Assembly: GCA_900539845.1 (NCBI GenBank)
Contig: UQDP01000007.1
Location: 48,516 to 112,515 of the forward strand
Length of the DNA: 64,000 nt
Source of the DNA: an uncultured Oscillospiraceae bacterium
GTDB taxonomy: Bacteria; Bacillota; Clostridia; Oscillospirales; Acutalibacteraceae
Reading direction: 5' to 3'
Within the stretch, counting starts at the first letter, position 1. Each line of letters opens with the position of its first letter. Positions 17,163 through 24,979 of this stretch are shown here, one piece after another. The translations under genes were made by a program, and so were the position numbers. A model generated the notes under the pieces. That model did not search any database. It saw only the letters and a list, made by a program, of their open reading frames with translations, and was not told the origin of the DNA.

Positions 17163-18054
17163 GATAAACCGCCGATTCCTTTCTGAGCCAGATAACGGGC
17201 TTATAGGACTGCTTGGCTTTTCGCAGTCCCTCTATTCCGAGATCCTCTTCCCTGTTAACGTATATATATCCGTCCGACAGCAGGCGTTTTGCGAACTCCT
17301 GATTTATGATCGCATAAGCGCCCTGAACATCGGCAGGCGCTTTTTCAAAATGGGTAACAAAGCACTGATCGTTCAGCCGTTCGCCAAAGGTATAAGCAAT
17401 GGGCTTTCCGCCTACCCTTATAAGCCCTCCTTTAAAGCCGAGTTTCTTATAATTCTCAAAGCCGGACAGAACCGCCTCAAACTCCAGCGAATAATCCGCT
17501 GTGCTCGACGCGTTATTTTTTTCCTCGATCCACCCGGTGTGAAGAGTAATGCACTCGGAAATATTCTCTTCATTTATCTCTTCAAAGCACCAATCAGGAT
17601 TATTTTTTTTGAAATTGGTAATATGATTTCTTTTTGCGTGATATTTTTTTCCGGATAGAGATGCAAGATCTGAAACATTGTATATATAGTCGTTATTTCC
17701 GTCGTCATAGTCAAATACGAACTTGCCGGGAAACTCCGACTCCAGCATATCTTTATAGGTTTCGGTAATTCCGTAAATGCGCGTTTTGTTGCCAAGAGCT
17801 TGGGAATCCATAATGATCTCGTTTATTGCCGCCCTGAAATCTCCGTCGCCTATCGGTAGTGAATAGGAAGGTCCCTGAGGAGACATCCACCGGCAGATAA
17901 CAAAACCGTCATACCGTGCAATAAGAGATTTATAAGCGGCGCGCCACAGATAAATGTTGCCGAAAGTATATTCACAGTTCATACTGTGCGCATGCGCAAA
18001 GCACTGTGAGACCCATTCTCTGTCCGCTTTCTCCGGCATTTTAAAATTCAGCAT
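17155..18054 (-). CDS. DUF2156 (GNAT-fold, MprF C-terminal-like) protein
   Basis: The 299-residue protein has two tandem GNAT-like halves. Recognisable family features are CEYTFGNIYLWR near residue 33, KKYHAKRNHITNFKK at about 138 and the C-terminal YVNREEDLGIEGLRKAKQS. DUF2156 is the domain of aminoacyl-phosphatidylglycerol synthases such as MprF, but stand-alone soluble versions like this one are not known to make lipids. An aminoacyl- or acyl-transfer function is an inference. It overlaps tmk by 7 nt and the GNAT gene by 8 nt. Confidence 0.85.
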   Translation of the reverse strand: MLNFKMPEKADREWVSQCFAHAHSMNCEYTFGNIYLWRAAYKSLIARYDGFVICRWMSPQGPSYSLPIGDGDFRAAINEIIMDSQALGNKTRIYGITETYKDMLESEFPGKFVFDYDDGNNDYIYNVSDLASLSGKKYHAKRNHITNFKKNNPDWCFEEINEENISECITLHTGWIEEKNNASSTADYSLEFEAVLSGFENYKKLGFKGGLIRVGGKPIAYTFGERLNDQCFVTHFEKAPADVQGAYAIINQEFAKRLLSDGYIYVNREEDLGIEGLRKAKQSYKPVIWLRKESAVYHG

Positions 18055-18713
18055 AATACCTCTTTTATTATTTCCATGATTTTTTCGTGAATAGATTCAA
18101 TCGGGTAAGGTTCGCGACCGTCGGAACAGTCGACAATATACCAGCCCTGTTTTTTTGCTGCATACAAAGCTGACTTACGGCAGTTCTTCAGATACTCGAC
18201 ATCCGATTCGTGAACATCTTTCTCCGATTCATCGCCGCCGTAGCGCTCCGTCATCAGCCGCTGGGAGACTTCAACAGGCATGTCAAGAAAGATAACGGCA
18301 TCGGGAACGGGGATACCGAGTTTTCGGTACTCAAAATCATAGCTCCATTCAAGATAGGAGTCCCATTCTTCTGGCGGCACTTTTTCCATTTGATAAATAG
18401 AATTCGACGTAGCGTATCTGTCCGCGATAATCAGAGTATCGGAATCATAGTCCTTTTTCCAGTCAAGATTAAAGGAGGCGTACCTGTCAACGGCATAGAA
18501 CGCTCCCGCAGCATAAGCATTAACAGCTGCCGCTTCCTTTCCGAAATCACCTGAAAGATACATCTTGACAAGCGTGCTTGAAGGACTTTCATAATCAGGC
18601 AGCTTTATTTTTCTGTAATTTACACCGTTTTCTTTCAGGCTTTTTTCAAGCAGCTCTGCCTGTGTGGATTTTCCGCTGCCATCCAGCCCTTCTATAACAA
18701 TTAATTTTTGCAT
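18048..18713 (-). CDS. tmk: Thymidylate kinase
   Basis: The 221-residue enzyme makes dTDP from dTMP. The P-loop is IEGLDGSGKSTQAELL, the DRY motif appears as IADRYATSNSIYQ, and the LID region follows LDMPVEVSQRLM. It carries YDFEYRKLGIPVPD, an arrangement seen in clostridial variants of the family. It overlaps the DUF896 gene by 13 nt and the DUF2156 gene by 7 nt, in a replication-related series with dnaG and dgt. Confidence 0.93.
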   Translation of the reverse strand: MQKLIVIEGLDGSGKSTQAELLEKSLKENGVNYRKIKLPDYESPSSTLVKMYLSGDFGKEAAAVNAYAAGAFYAVDRYASFNLDWKKDYDSDTLIIADRYATSNSIYQMEKVPPEEWDSYLEWSYDFEYRKLGIPVPDAVIFLDMPVEVSQRLMTERYGGDESEKDVHESDVEYLKNCRKSALYAAKKQGWYIVDCSDGREPYPIESIHEKIMEIIKEVLC

Positions 18714-18919
18714 TGATCTTTTCTTCTGACTTTCCTTTTATTTCCGCGCGAATCAACAATATAAGTATTGTCAAGCTGGGCGGTAAGGCTCTGCTTCATA
18801 CTGTCTATATACAGCCTTCTGAGATCTGCCTGTTCCAGCTTTTCCGCTTCGCTCAGCCCTGATTCTTTTGATTTTTTCGCAAGTTCATTTATTCTTTTTA
18901 TCTGTTCCAGTGTGATCAT
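18701..18919 (-). CDS. DUF896 (YnzC/YozC) small protein
   Basis: The 72-residue protein begins [18 protein letters not shown] and contains SEAEKLEQADLRRLYID, both diagnostic for DUF896. The B. subtilis member YnzC is a small two-helix protein tied to the SOS locus; its function is poorly defined. The basic C-terminus (RKVRRKDQ) is unstructured. The ATG shares a base with the sigA stop (TAATG). Confidence 0.88.
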   Translation of the reverse strand: MITLEQIKRINELAKKSKESGLSEAEKLEQADLRRLYIDSMKQSLTAQLDNTYIVDSRGNKRKVRRKDQCKN

Positions 18920-20049
18920 TAATCCAAAAAGTCCTTTAATTTTTTACTTCTGCTTGGGTGGCGGAGCTTTCTGAGCGCCTTTGCCTCAATCTGACGAATA
19001 CGCTCTCTTGTAACATTGAATTCTTTGCCGACCTCTTCAAGCGTTTTCGGATTTCCGTCCTTCAGACCGAATCTGAGCGAAAGCACTTTCGCCTCTCGAG
19101 GAGTAAGTGTTTTCAGCACGTCGTCAAGCTGTTCCTTCAGCAAACTCATGGACGCGGCGTCAGCAGGAGCGAGCGCCTCATCATCGGGGATAAAATCACC
19201 AAGATGGGAATCCTCCTCCTCGCCGATCGGCGTTTCAAGCGAAACCGGCTCCTGGGAGACCCTCAGGATCTCCCTTACCTTTTCGGCGGGCATGTCAAGA
19301 AAATCGGCGATCTCCTCCGGCGTAGGCTCCTTGCCGTTCTGGTGCAGAAGCTGGCTGTTTGCTTTCTTGACCTTATTGATCGTTTCGACCATATGAACGG
19401 GAATTCTTATCGTTCTCGCCTGGTCCGCGATCGCCCTTGTTATTGCCTGTCTTATCCACCAGGTGGCATAGGTTGAAAATTTAAAGCCCTTTGTGTAATC
19501 AAATTTATCAACGGCTTTTATAAGACCCATATTGCCTTCCTGAATGAGATCAAGGAACTGCATTCCCCTGCCGACATATCTTTTGGCAATGCTTACAACA
19601 AGGCGCAGGTTTGCCTCGGCAAGGCGCTTTTTAGCAACAGGATCATCATCCGCTATGCGCATGGCATATTCTATTTCCTCCTCCGCTGTCAAAAGAGGCA
19701 CCCTGCCTATCTCCTTAAGATAGACTTTAACAGGATCGTCCATTGCGGCGTTATCGTTTGTCGCAACGGTATCGGCAGCGTCCGTCTCTTTCGGCAGATC
19801 CACCTCAAGCGTGATTCCGTCCAGTGCTTCTGAGGAGAAATCGTCAATAATATTAATATTTGCGCCGTCGATCATATCGTTGAGTTTTTCAAGCTCGTCC
19901 ACATCAAGATCCATCTCCACTATGAGATTGTCTATTTCCTGCGCGGTAAGATGGCCGACGCTCTTGCCCTTTTCGACCAGCTTTCTGAAAGCCGCTGTTT
20001 TTTTATCTTCGTTACCCTGAGGCATATTTGCATTTCCTTTGTTTTCCAT
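18919..20049 (-). CDS. sigA: Primary sigma factor SigA (RpoD)
   Basis: From ATG 20049 (AGAGGAG SD, 9 nt) the protein is 376 residues. It has a short region 1.1, region 1.2 ([16 protein letters not shown]), regions 2.3-2.4 ([21 protein letters not shown] given only as the span near residue 190), region 3, and region 4.2 ([18 protein letters not shown]). The region 2.4 and 4.2 sequences are those of vegetative sigma factors, in line with the TTGACA/TATAAT promoters found in this window. dnaG lies 73 bp upstream, the classic dnaG-sigA pairing. Confidence 0.97.
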   Translation of the reverse strand: MENKGNANMPQGNEDKKTAAFRKLVEKGKSVGHLTAQEIDNLIVEMDLDVDELEKLNDMIDGANINIIDDFSSEALDGITLEVDLPKETDAADTVATNDNAAMDDPVKVYLKEIGRVPLLTAEEEIEYAMRIADDDPVAKKRLAEANLRLVVSIAKRYVGRGMQFLDLIQEGNMGLIKAVDKFDYTKGFKFSTYATWWIRQAITRAIADQARTIRIPVHMVETINKVKKANSQLLHQNGKEPTPEEIADFLDMPAEKVREILRVSQEPVSLETPIGEEEDSHLGDFIPDDEALAPADAASMSLLKEQLDDVLKTLTPREAKVLSLRFGLKDGNPKTLEEVGKEFNVTRERIRQIEAKALRKLRHPSRSKKLKDFLD

Positions 20050-20122
20050 ATAATTATCTCCTCTTTGCTTAAGCAAGAAAAATCAATCCGAACCCGTTGC
20101 TTCGTTCGCAATTTCTCCTTAC

Positions 20123-21853
20123 TTATGTATTAAACATTTTTCTGAATTCGTCATCACTCATATCGGAAGCAGGTTTTATGTTTTTTCTGCTGTTTTCATC
20201 CGATATGATATGCACACAGTCCTCAAACTCAGCCTTGGGATTTTCACTTGGCTTTCCCCTTGCGATAATTCCCGAAAGCCTGCCAAGCTCTTCTGATGAA
20301 AGCTTTGCTGAAAAATGAATCAAATCATTATCGTATCCGTTTTTTATATTTTCCGTTATAAGTTCGAAGACCTTTCTGAAAAAACCCTGCGGAAGCTGTT
20401 TGCTGTCAAACGCACCGAGAGATTTTAAACAGTCGGGATATTTTATCAGAAGATACAGGAATCTGTCAACTGCTTTAAGCATTTTTGAGGTCTCTCCCGT
20501 GTCTCTGCTCATTTTTGCGTTTTCTCTTATCGTGTCATTAATGGCTGCCTTGAATTCACTGCGCCGCTTTCTTGTACGGCTGCGCCTAAGATATTCCTGA
20601 AGCTGGGCAGTAAGTGAATTCTTGTCCACCCCTATCTCCTCGGAAATTCTGGAGACATACAAATCACGTTCGACCGGCTCTGCCGCCGCCAGCACGGGTA
20701 TCACGGCAGAAGCGAAATCTATTTTGCCCTGGGTAGTGGCTATATTATAATTTCTTCTTAAACGCAATATATTAAATTCCGTTTCATTTGTTGCGCCGTC
20801 AAGCATTGCGCCGAATTTCTCGGCTCCCACATTTTTAATGATTTCATCAGGGTCTTTACCGTATTGAAGCACCGGCACGCGGACTTTTACATCGGCATTT
20901 TTAAACAAAGAAAGTGCTTTTAAAACAGCTTTCTGCCCCGCTTCATCAGCATCGTAAGCAAGGATCACTTCATCGGCGTATCTGCTGATAAGCCGCACCT
21001 GCTCACTGGTGAGCGCCGTTCCGCAGCCAGCAACGGCATTTGTGAAACCCGCCTGATTCATTGCGATAACATCCATATAACCCTCGCAGAGGATCAGCTC
21101 ACTTTTGCCGCTGTCCTTTGCGAAATTCAGACCGAAAAGCTCGTTTGTTTTTTTATATGCTATCGTTTCATCGGTATTTATATACTTCGGCTTGCTGTCG
21201 TCAAGCACTCTGCCGCCGAAACCGATAACATTTCCGCGCACATCTATGATCGGAGTCATCACGCGGTTTCTGAAAGTGTCGTAATAATTGCGCTGACCCC
21301 GTTTTACAAGTGCGGCGTCTGAAAGCTCAGACATCGTGAAGCCCTGTGCGCGCAGGTGTTTTAAAAGCCCGTCCCATTTATCCGGCGCATAACCAAGCCC
21401 GAACTTTTTTATGGTCTTATCACTTAGCCCTCTTCTTCTGTAATAGTCCAGGCCGGCACCGCCCTCCTCGCTCATGAGCACGGAGTAAAAGTATTTGGCT
21501 GCCGCCCTGTTTGCCTCATAAACCCGGCGTCTTCTTTTTGAAAGACTGTCGTCAAATCCATCGGAAGGCATCTGAAGCCCTGCCCTTTGGGAAAGCATTT
21601 TGAGCGCGTCTATATAATCAAGATTTTCAATTTTTTTTATGAATGTAACGGCGTCTCCTCCGGCTCCGCACCCAAAGCAGTAAAAAGACTGGGTATCTGG
21701 ATAGACGGTAAATGACGGTGTTTTTTCGTTGTGAAACGGACACAGTCCTACTAGAGTTGCCCCGCGTTTTTTTAACGTTACATATGAGGAAACAATATCG
21801 GTTATATCTGTTTTATATTTAAGCTCCTGCAAAAAGGATTCGTTAACGGGCAC
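20123..21853 (-). CDS. dnaG: DNA primase
   Basis: I place the start at GTG 21853, because an AAAGGAG SD lies 8 nt before it; the upstream ATG at 21871 lies on that SD. Length is 576 residues. The N-terminal zinc ribbon has CPFHNEKTPSF and YCFGCGAGGD, followed by the RNA polymerase domain and TOPRIM segment (ILCEGYMDVIAM, then AYDADEAGQKA). The C-terminal helicase-interaction region is present. It synthesises primers for Okazaki fragments. dgt lies 24 nt upstream. Confidence 0.96.
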   Translation of the reverse strand: MPVNESFLQELKYKTDITDIVSSYVTLKKRGATLVGLCPFHNEKTPSFTVYPDTQSFYCFGCGAGGDAVTFIKKIENLDYIDALKMLSQRAGLQMPSDGFDDSLSKRRRRVYEANRAAAKYFYSVLMSEEGGAGLDYYRRRGLSDKTIKKFGLGYAPDKWDGLLKHLRAQGFTMSELSDAALVKRGQRNYYDTFRNRVMTPIIDVRGNVIGFGGRVLDDSKPKYINTDETIAYKKTNELFGLNFAKDSGKSELILCEGYMDVIAMNQAGFTNAVAGCGTALTSEQVRLISRYADEVILAYDADEAGQKAVLKALSLFKNADVKVRVPVLQYGKDPDEIIKNVGAEKFGAMLDGATNETEFNILRLRRNYNIATTQGKIDFASAVIPVLAAAEPVERDLYVSRISEEIGVDKNSLTAQLQEYLRRSRTRKRRSEFKAAINDTIRENAKMSRDTGETSKMLKAVDRFLYLLIKYPDCLKSLGAFDSKQLPQGFFRKVFELITENIKNGYDNDLIHFSAKLSSEELGRLSGIIARGKPSENPKAEFEDCVHIISDENSRKNIKPASDMSDDEFRKMFNT

Positions 21854-21877
21854 ATTTACAACTCCTTTCACTGAAAT

Positions 21878-22879
21878 CTAAAATTCGGCAAACCGCGGAA
21901 TAAACAGGTCGTTATATTCCTTGAGAGCATAGGTATCACTCATTCCGGCAATATAATCACATACCGCTCTCTGCGAACCTTCTTTTTCGGCAATATTTAT
22001 GTAAGCCGACGGCATTCTGCTGATATTTTTCAAATAATATCCGTAAAGCCGCTCAACAATATAATATGCCTTTTCATCTTCTTCGCGGCAAACGCCGCTT
22101 TCATAAATGTTTTGAAACATAAAAGAGCGCAGTCTCAAAAAAGCTTCCTCACAGTCAGCGCTCATTTTAATATCACTGCCGCTGTTTTCAATAACATTCA
22201 AAACGAGTGTGTTTATACGCTCTTTTTTTCTGCCGCCCAGTCTTTCACGAATATCTGCCGGAATATCCGATTCAGACATAATACCGGCGGCAACAGCGTC
22301 GTCTATATCGTGGTTAATATACGCTATCTTATCAGCGTATCTTAAAATACGCCCCTCAAGCGTGCTTGCTTTTTCTTTGCCGCTGTGGCATAGAACCGCG
22401 TTTTTTACTTCATAAGTCAGGTTTAAGCCTCTGCCGTTTTTTTCAAGCTTTTCTACCACGCGCACGCTTTGCTCATTGTGGCGGAAATTTATATCCGAAA
22501 GATTGCGCAGCGCTTTTTCACCTGCATGCCCGAACGGTGTATGCCCCAGATCATGACCGAGAGCCGCAGCCTCTGTCAGATCCTCGTTAAGCCTGAGCGC
22601 TCTGGCAATCGTGCGTGCGATCTGGGCAACTTCAAGCGTATGCGTCAGTCTTGTTCTGTAATAATCATTCTGAGGGGCAAGAAAGACCTGCGTTTTATGC
22701 TTTAGTCGTCTGAACGCAGAAGAATGGAGAATCCTGTCTCTGTCCCTCTGATAGCAGGTGCGAACAGGGCACTCCTCTTCCTGCCTTTCTCTGCCGCGTG
22801 AATCGGCGGCAAAAGCAGCCCGGCGGCAAAGGAAGCTCCTTTCGGTCTCCTCAGCCCGTTCTCTGATAGTTTTTTCCAA
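21878..22879 (-). CDS. dgt: Deoxyguanosinetriphosphate triphosphohydrolase-like HD protein
   Basis: The best start is TTG 22879, with GGTGAT 5 nt upstream, giving 333 residues that begin EKTIRERAEETER. Upstream GTG and TTG codons (22888, 22897) lack good SDs. The HD domain is intact: HSSAFRRLKHKTQVF, RLTHTLEVAQIAR and the metal motif GHDLGHTPFGHAGE. The family hydrolyses dNTPs to deoxynucleosides and triphosphate. Position before dnaG ties dNTP control to replication. Confidence 0.92.
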   Translation of the reverse strand: MEKTIRERAEETERSFLCRRAAFAADSRGRERQEEECPVRTCYQRDRDRILHSSAFRRLKHKTQVFLAPQNDYYRTRLTHTLEVAQIARTIARALRLNEDLTEAAALGHDLGHTPFGHAGEKALRNLSDINFRHNEQSVRVVEKLEKNGRGLNLTYEVKNAVLCHSGKEKASTLEGRILRYADKIAYINHDIDDAVAAGIMSESDIPADIRERLGGRKKERINTLVLNVIENSGSDIKMSADCEEAFLRLRSFMFQNIYESGVCREEDEKAYYIVERLYGYYLKNISRMPSAYINIAEKEGSQRAVCDYIAGMSDTYALKEYNDLFIPRFAEF

Positions 22880-22958
22880 AAAAATCACCGTTATCAATAT
22901 TCTGATAAATAATACGCGTTATAGACTATAAACCCTTTTTTACACAGAATTTTTCTGC

Positions 22959-22987
22959 TTGACAACACGGAACATTAATTATATTAT
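22959..22987 (+). promoter_or_regulatory. Promoter of the metallophosphoesterase gene
   Basis: A consensus TTGACA (22959-22964), a 17-bp spacer and TATTAT (22982-22987) precede the plus-strand gene. The predicted transcription start, near 22994, lies within the AGAGGT SD, so the leader would be very short, about 12 nt. Confidence 0.85.
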
Positions 22988-23005
22988 CAAACAGAGGTAT
23001 AAATT

Positions 23006-23854
23006 ATGATTTACATTCTTGCAGCGGCTGCAGCCGCAGTTATTATTGTTGTGTTTTGCTATTATCAAAACAATAAAATCGACGTTACGGAGTATATAGA
23101 GATAAGCAAAGATATCAAAAACCCGGTTACGCTTGTTCAGCTTTCCGACCTGCACTCCAAGCCTTTTAAAAAAGTTTTACAAAAGCTTGATGAGATAAAG
23201 CCGGACATTATAGCAATTACGGGAGATTTTATTAACGATAAAGGCAGAAACCGTGAAAAAATGATGCGTTTCGGAAAAGAACTGTTAGACCGCGCCCCTG
23301 TTTTTTATATAACCGGAAATCATGAAAGGCGGCTTGAATATTTCGACACGCTTATGGACGAACTGAAAGCGCTCGGCTTTACGATTCTACTGAACGACAC
23401 GGCTCAGATCAGTATTGGTTCCAGCACGATCACGTTTCTGGGACTTGATGAAAATCAGGCTGATTTCAAGGATTACAAATCCCGAAAAAACGGCACATTT
23501 AAGTACAAGGATATGTCACCTTACTTTAAAGAACTCGATAAATACACAGGCTACAAGGTTGTGCTGAGCCACTTCCCAGAAAATTTTGAGATGGTTGAGG
23601 AAAACAATTACAGTCAGTATGATTTTGACTTGCAGCTTTCGGGTCATGCGCACGGAGGGCAGTTTATTTTTCCGATAATAGGACCTGTATTCAGCCCGGG
23701 TCAGGGTCTGTTTCCCAAATATGCCCGCGGCGCATTCGGCGAAAGACCTAAAATGATCGTAAGCAGAGGACTCGGAAACGCAGAATTTCCGCTTCGCCTG
23801 TTTAATCACCCGGAAATAAATGTTATCTACCTTGAAGAGGATAAATTTGATTAA
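23006..23854 (+). CDS. Membrane-anchored calcineurin-like metallophosphoesterase (YkuE-like)
   Basis: This 282-residue protein has an N-terminal transmembrane helix (residues 2-20) and a metallophosphatase domain with all metal-binding blocks: LSDLHSKPF, ITGDFI, ITGNHERR, LSHFPENF and LSGHAHGGQF. YkuE-type enzymes are exported or membrane-attached, and some act on UDP-linked lipid precursors. Substrate is unknown. The gene stands alone on the plus strand between two minus-strand units, with its own promoter. Confidence 0.9.
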   Translation: MIYILAAAAAAVIIVVFCYYQNNKIDVTEYIEISKDIKNPVTLVQLSDLHSKPFKKVLQKLDEIKPDIIAITGDFINDKGRNREKMMRFGKELLDRAPVFYITGNHERRLEYFDTLMDELKALGFTILLNDTAQISIGSSTITFLGLDENQADFKDYKSRKNGTFKYKDMSPYFKELDKYTGYKVVLSHFPENFEMVEENNYSQYDFDLQLSGHAHGGQFIFPIIGPVFSPGQGLFPKYARGAFGERPKMIVSRGLGNAEFPLRLFNHPEINVIYLEEDKFD

Positions 23855-23864
23855 CGGATATAAA

Positions 23865-23895
23865 GATCCCGCGTAAATCATTTTTATGCGGGATC
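23865..23895. terminator. Hairpin between convergent genes, probable bidirectional terminator
   Basis: A perfect 8-bp GC-rich stem (GATCCCGC/GCGGGATC) with a 15-nt AT-rich loop lies between the converging metallophosphoesterase and yigZ genes. The T-tracts are weak on both strands (TTTATAT on minus). Confidence 0.55.
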
Positions 23896-23968
23896 ATGTT
23901 ATATGGGGATTCATACTGAACTCAAAGATAGAATACTATATATTTTATACAAGAACAAAAATGATATT

Positions 23969-24589
23969 TTAAATTTTTGCAAACTTTTCGCCTACTTTCT
24001 CGAGGCGGTATCTGCCGTTGCTGACCTCCGTCAATTTTTGAGAAAGCGGCATTTCGCCGTCTGATCTTATTGTGAAAAGGATTCTGACTTTATCGGCGAA
24101 CACGCTGTCTTCGATATTTGCTCCGGCTTCCTCAAGCAGCAGACGCATCCGCTCATAAAACGGATAGTCCACTTCCGCACACAAGACCGAACACATCGCC
24201 ATAGTGATGATTCCGCCGGACTCAAGCGCGAGCTTTGACGCATGTGAATACGCTCTGACCAGACCGCCGGCTCCGAGCAGAATTCCGCCGAAATAACGCG
24301 TTACAACAACACAAACATCCGTTATGCCGCTTTTGAGAATAACATCAAGTACGGGCACACCCGCCGTGCCGGACGGCTCACCGTCGTCACTGCAGCGCTG
24401 TATTCCGTTTTCTCTTAACACAAAAGCAGGAACATTATGTGTTGCGTCCCAGTTTTCACTTTTGATCCGCGCTATGAACGCCTGCGCCTCCTGCTGTGAG
24501 GAAACAGGCTTAACATAACCGATAAATCTGGATCTTTTCTCCGTAAACTCCGCGGAGCATTCTTTTTCAACCGTTTTATATTCCGTCAT
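23969..24589 (-). CDS. yigZ: YigZ/IMPACT family protein
   Basis: The chosen ATG at 24589 has GGTG 6 nt upstream and gives 206 residues; longer readings add a Cys-rich, non-conserved stretch. The N-terminal UPF0029 domain has KRSRFIGYVKPV, DGEPSGTAG and the RYFGGILLGAGGLVRAYS core. A C-terminal ferredoxin-like DUF1949 domain follows. Members are related to eIF2-kinase regulator IMPACT and to tRNA/ribosome-associated YvyE. The function in bacteria is unsettled. Confidence 0.9.
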   Translation of the reverse strand: MTEYKTVEKECSAEFTEKRSRFIGYVKPVSSQQEAQAFIARIKSENWDATHNVPAFVLRENGIQRCSDDGEPSGTAGVPVLDVILKSGITDVCVVVTRYFGGILLGAGGLVRAYSHASKLALESGGIITMAMCSVLCAEVDYPFYERMRLLLEEAGANIEDSVFADKVRILFTIRSDGEMPLSQKLTEVSNGRYRLEKVGEKFAKI

Positions 24590-24647
24590 CAAAAACACCA
24601 TACAACAGCAGGGCTGAACCACATCACCTTGCTGTTTTTATTTTAAA

Positions 24648-24681
24648 GAAATAAAAAAGGCAACGAACAAGCGCTGCCTTT
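24648..24681 (-). terminator. Rho-independent terminator of rpmE
   Basis: A 10-bp stem (AAAGGCAGCG/CGTTGCCTTT, one G-U pair) with a 6-nt loop lies 8 nt after the rpmE stop. On the minus strand it runs into TTTATTTC. Confidence 0.8.
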
Positions 24682-24689
24682 GACTGTAG

Positions 24690-24893
24690 TTATGCCTTTT
24701 TGCCGTATCTTCTGTTGAATCTGTCCACACGGCCGCCCGTATCAACAAGCTTCTGCTTGCCGGTGAAGAAAGGATGGCATTTGGAGCAAATATCTACCTT
24801 AAGCTCGCTTTTTGTGCTCTTGGTCTCATAAGTTGCGCCGCAAGCGCACTTAACAATACATTTATCGTAGTTGGGATGAAGTCCTTCTTTCAT
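24690..24893 (-). CDS. rpmE: Ribosomal protein bL31, zinc-binding form
   Basis: The product is 67 residues from ATG 24893, after an AGAGGTG SD. It begins [14 protein letters not shown] and has the four-cysteine zinc ribbon (KCACG plus [10 protein letters not shown], with one further Cys upstream). This is the C+ form, which zinc-starved cells may replace with a C- paralogue; no such paralogue is in the window. The gene has its own promoter and terminator, so it is transcribed alone. Confidence 0.95.
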   Translation of the reverse strand: MKEGLHPNYDKCIVKCACGATYETKSTKSELKVDICSKCHPFFTGKQKLVDTGGRVDRFNRRYGKKA

Positions 24894-24933
24894 TGTTTTC
24901 ACCTCTTTAAATAAAATCAACTAATGCTAAAGA

Positions 24934-24962
24934 ATAATACCACAAGTAAAGGCAAAATGCAA
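24934..24962 (-). promoter_or_regulatory. Promoter of rpmE
   Basis: The minus strand carries TTGCAT (24957-24962), 17 bp and TATTAT (24934-24939), with a TG at the extended -10 position. It lies directly after the addA stop and gives a leader of about 35 nt. Confidence 0.8.
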
Positions 24963-24979
24963 GTGTTTTTTTATATTTT

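Noticed and set aside
24590..24647. Hairpin AACAGCAAGG/CCCTGCTGTT upstream of yigZ as a terminator
   Set aside because: It has an A-C mismatch and no T-run on either strand, so I did not list it as a terminator.
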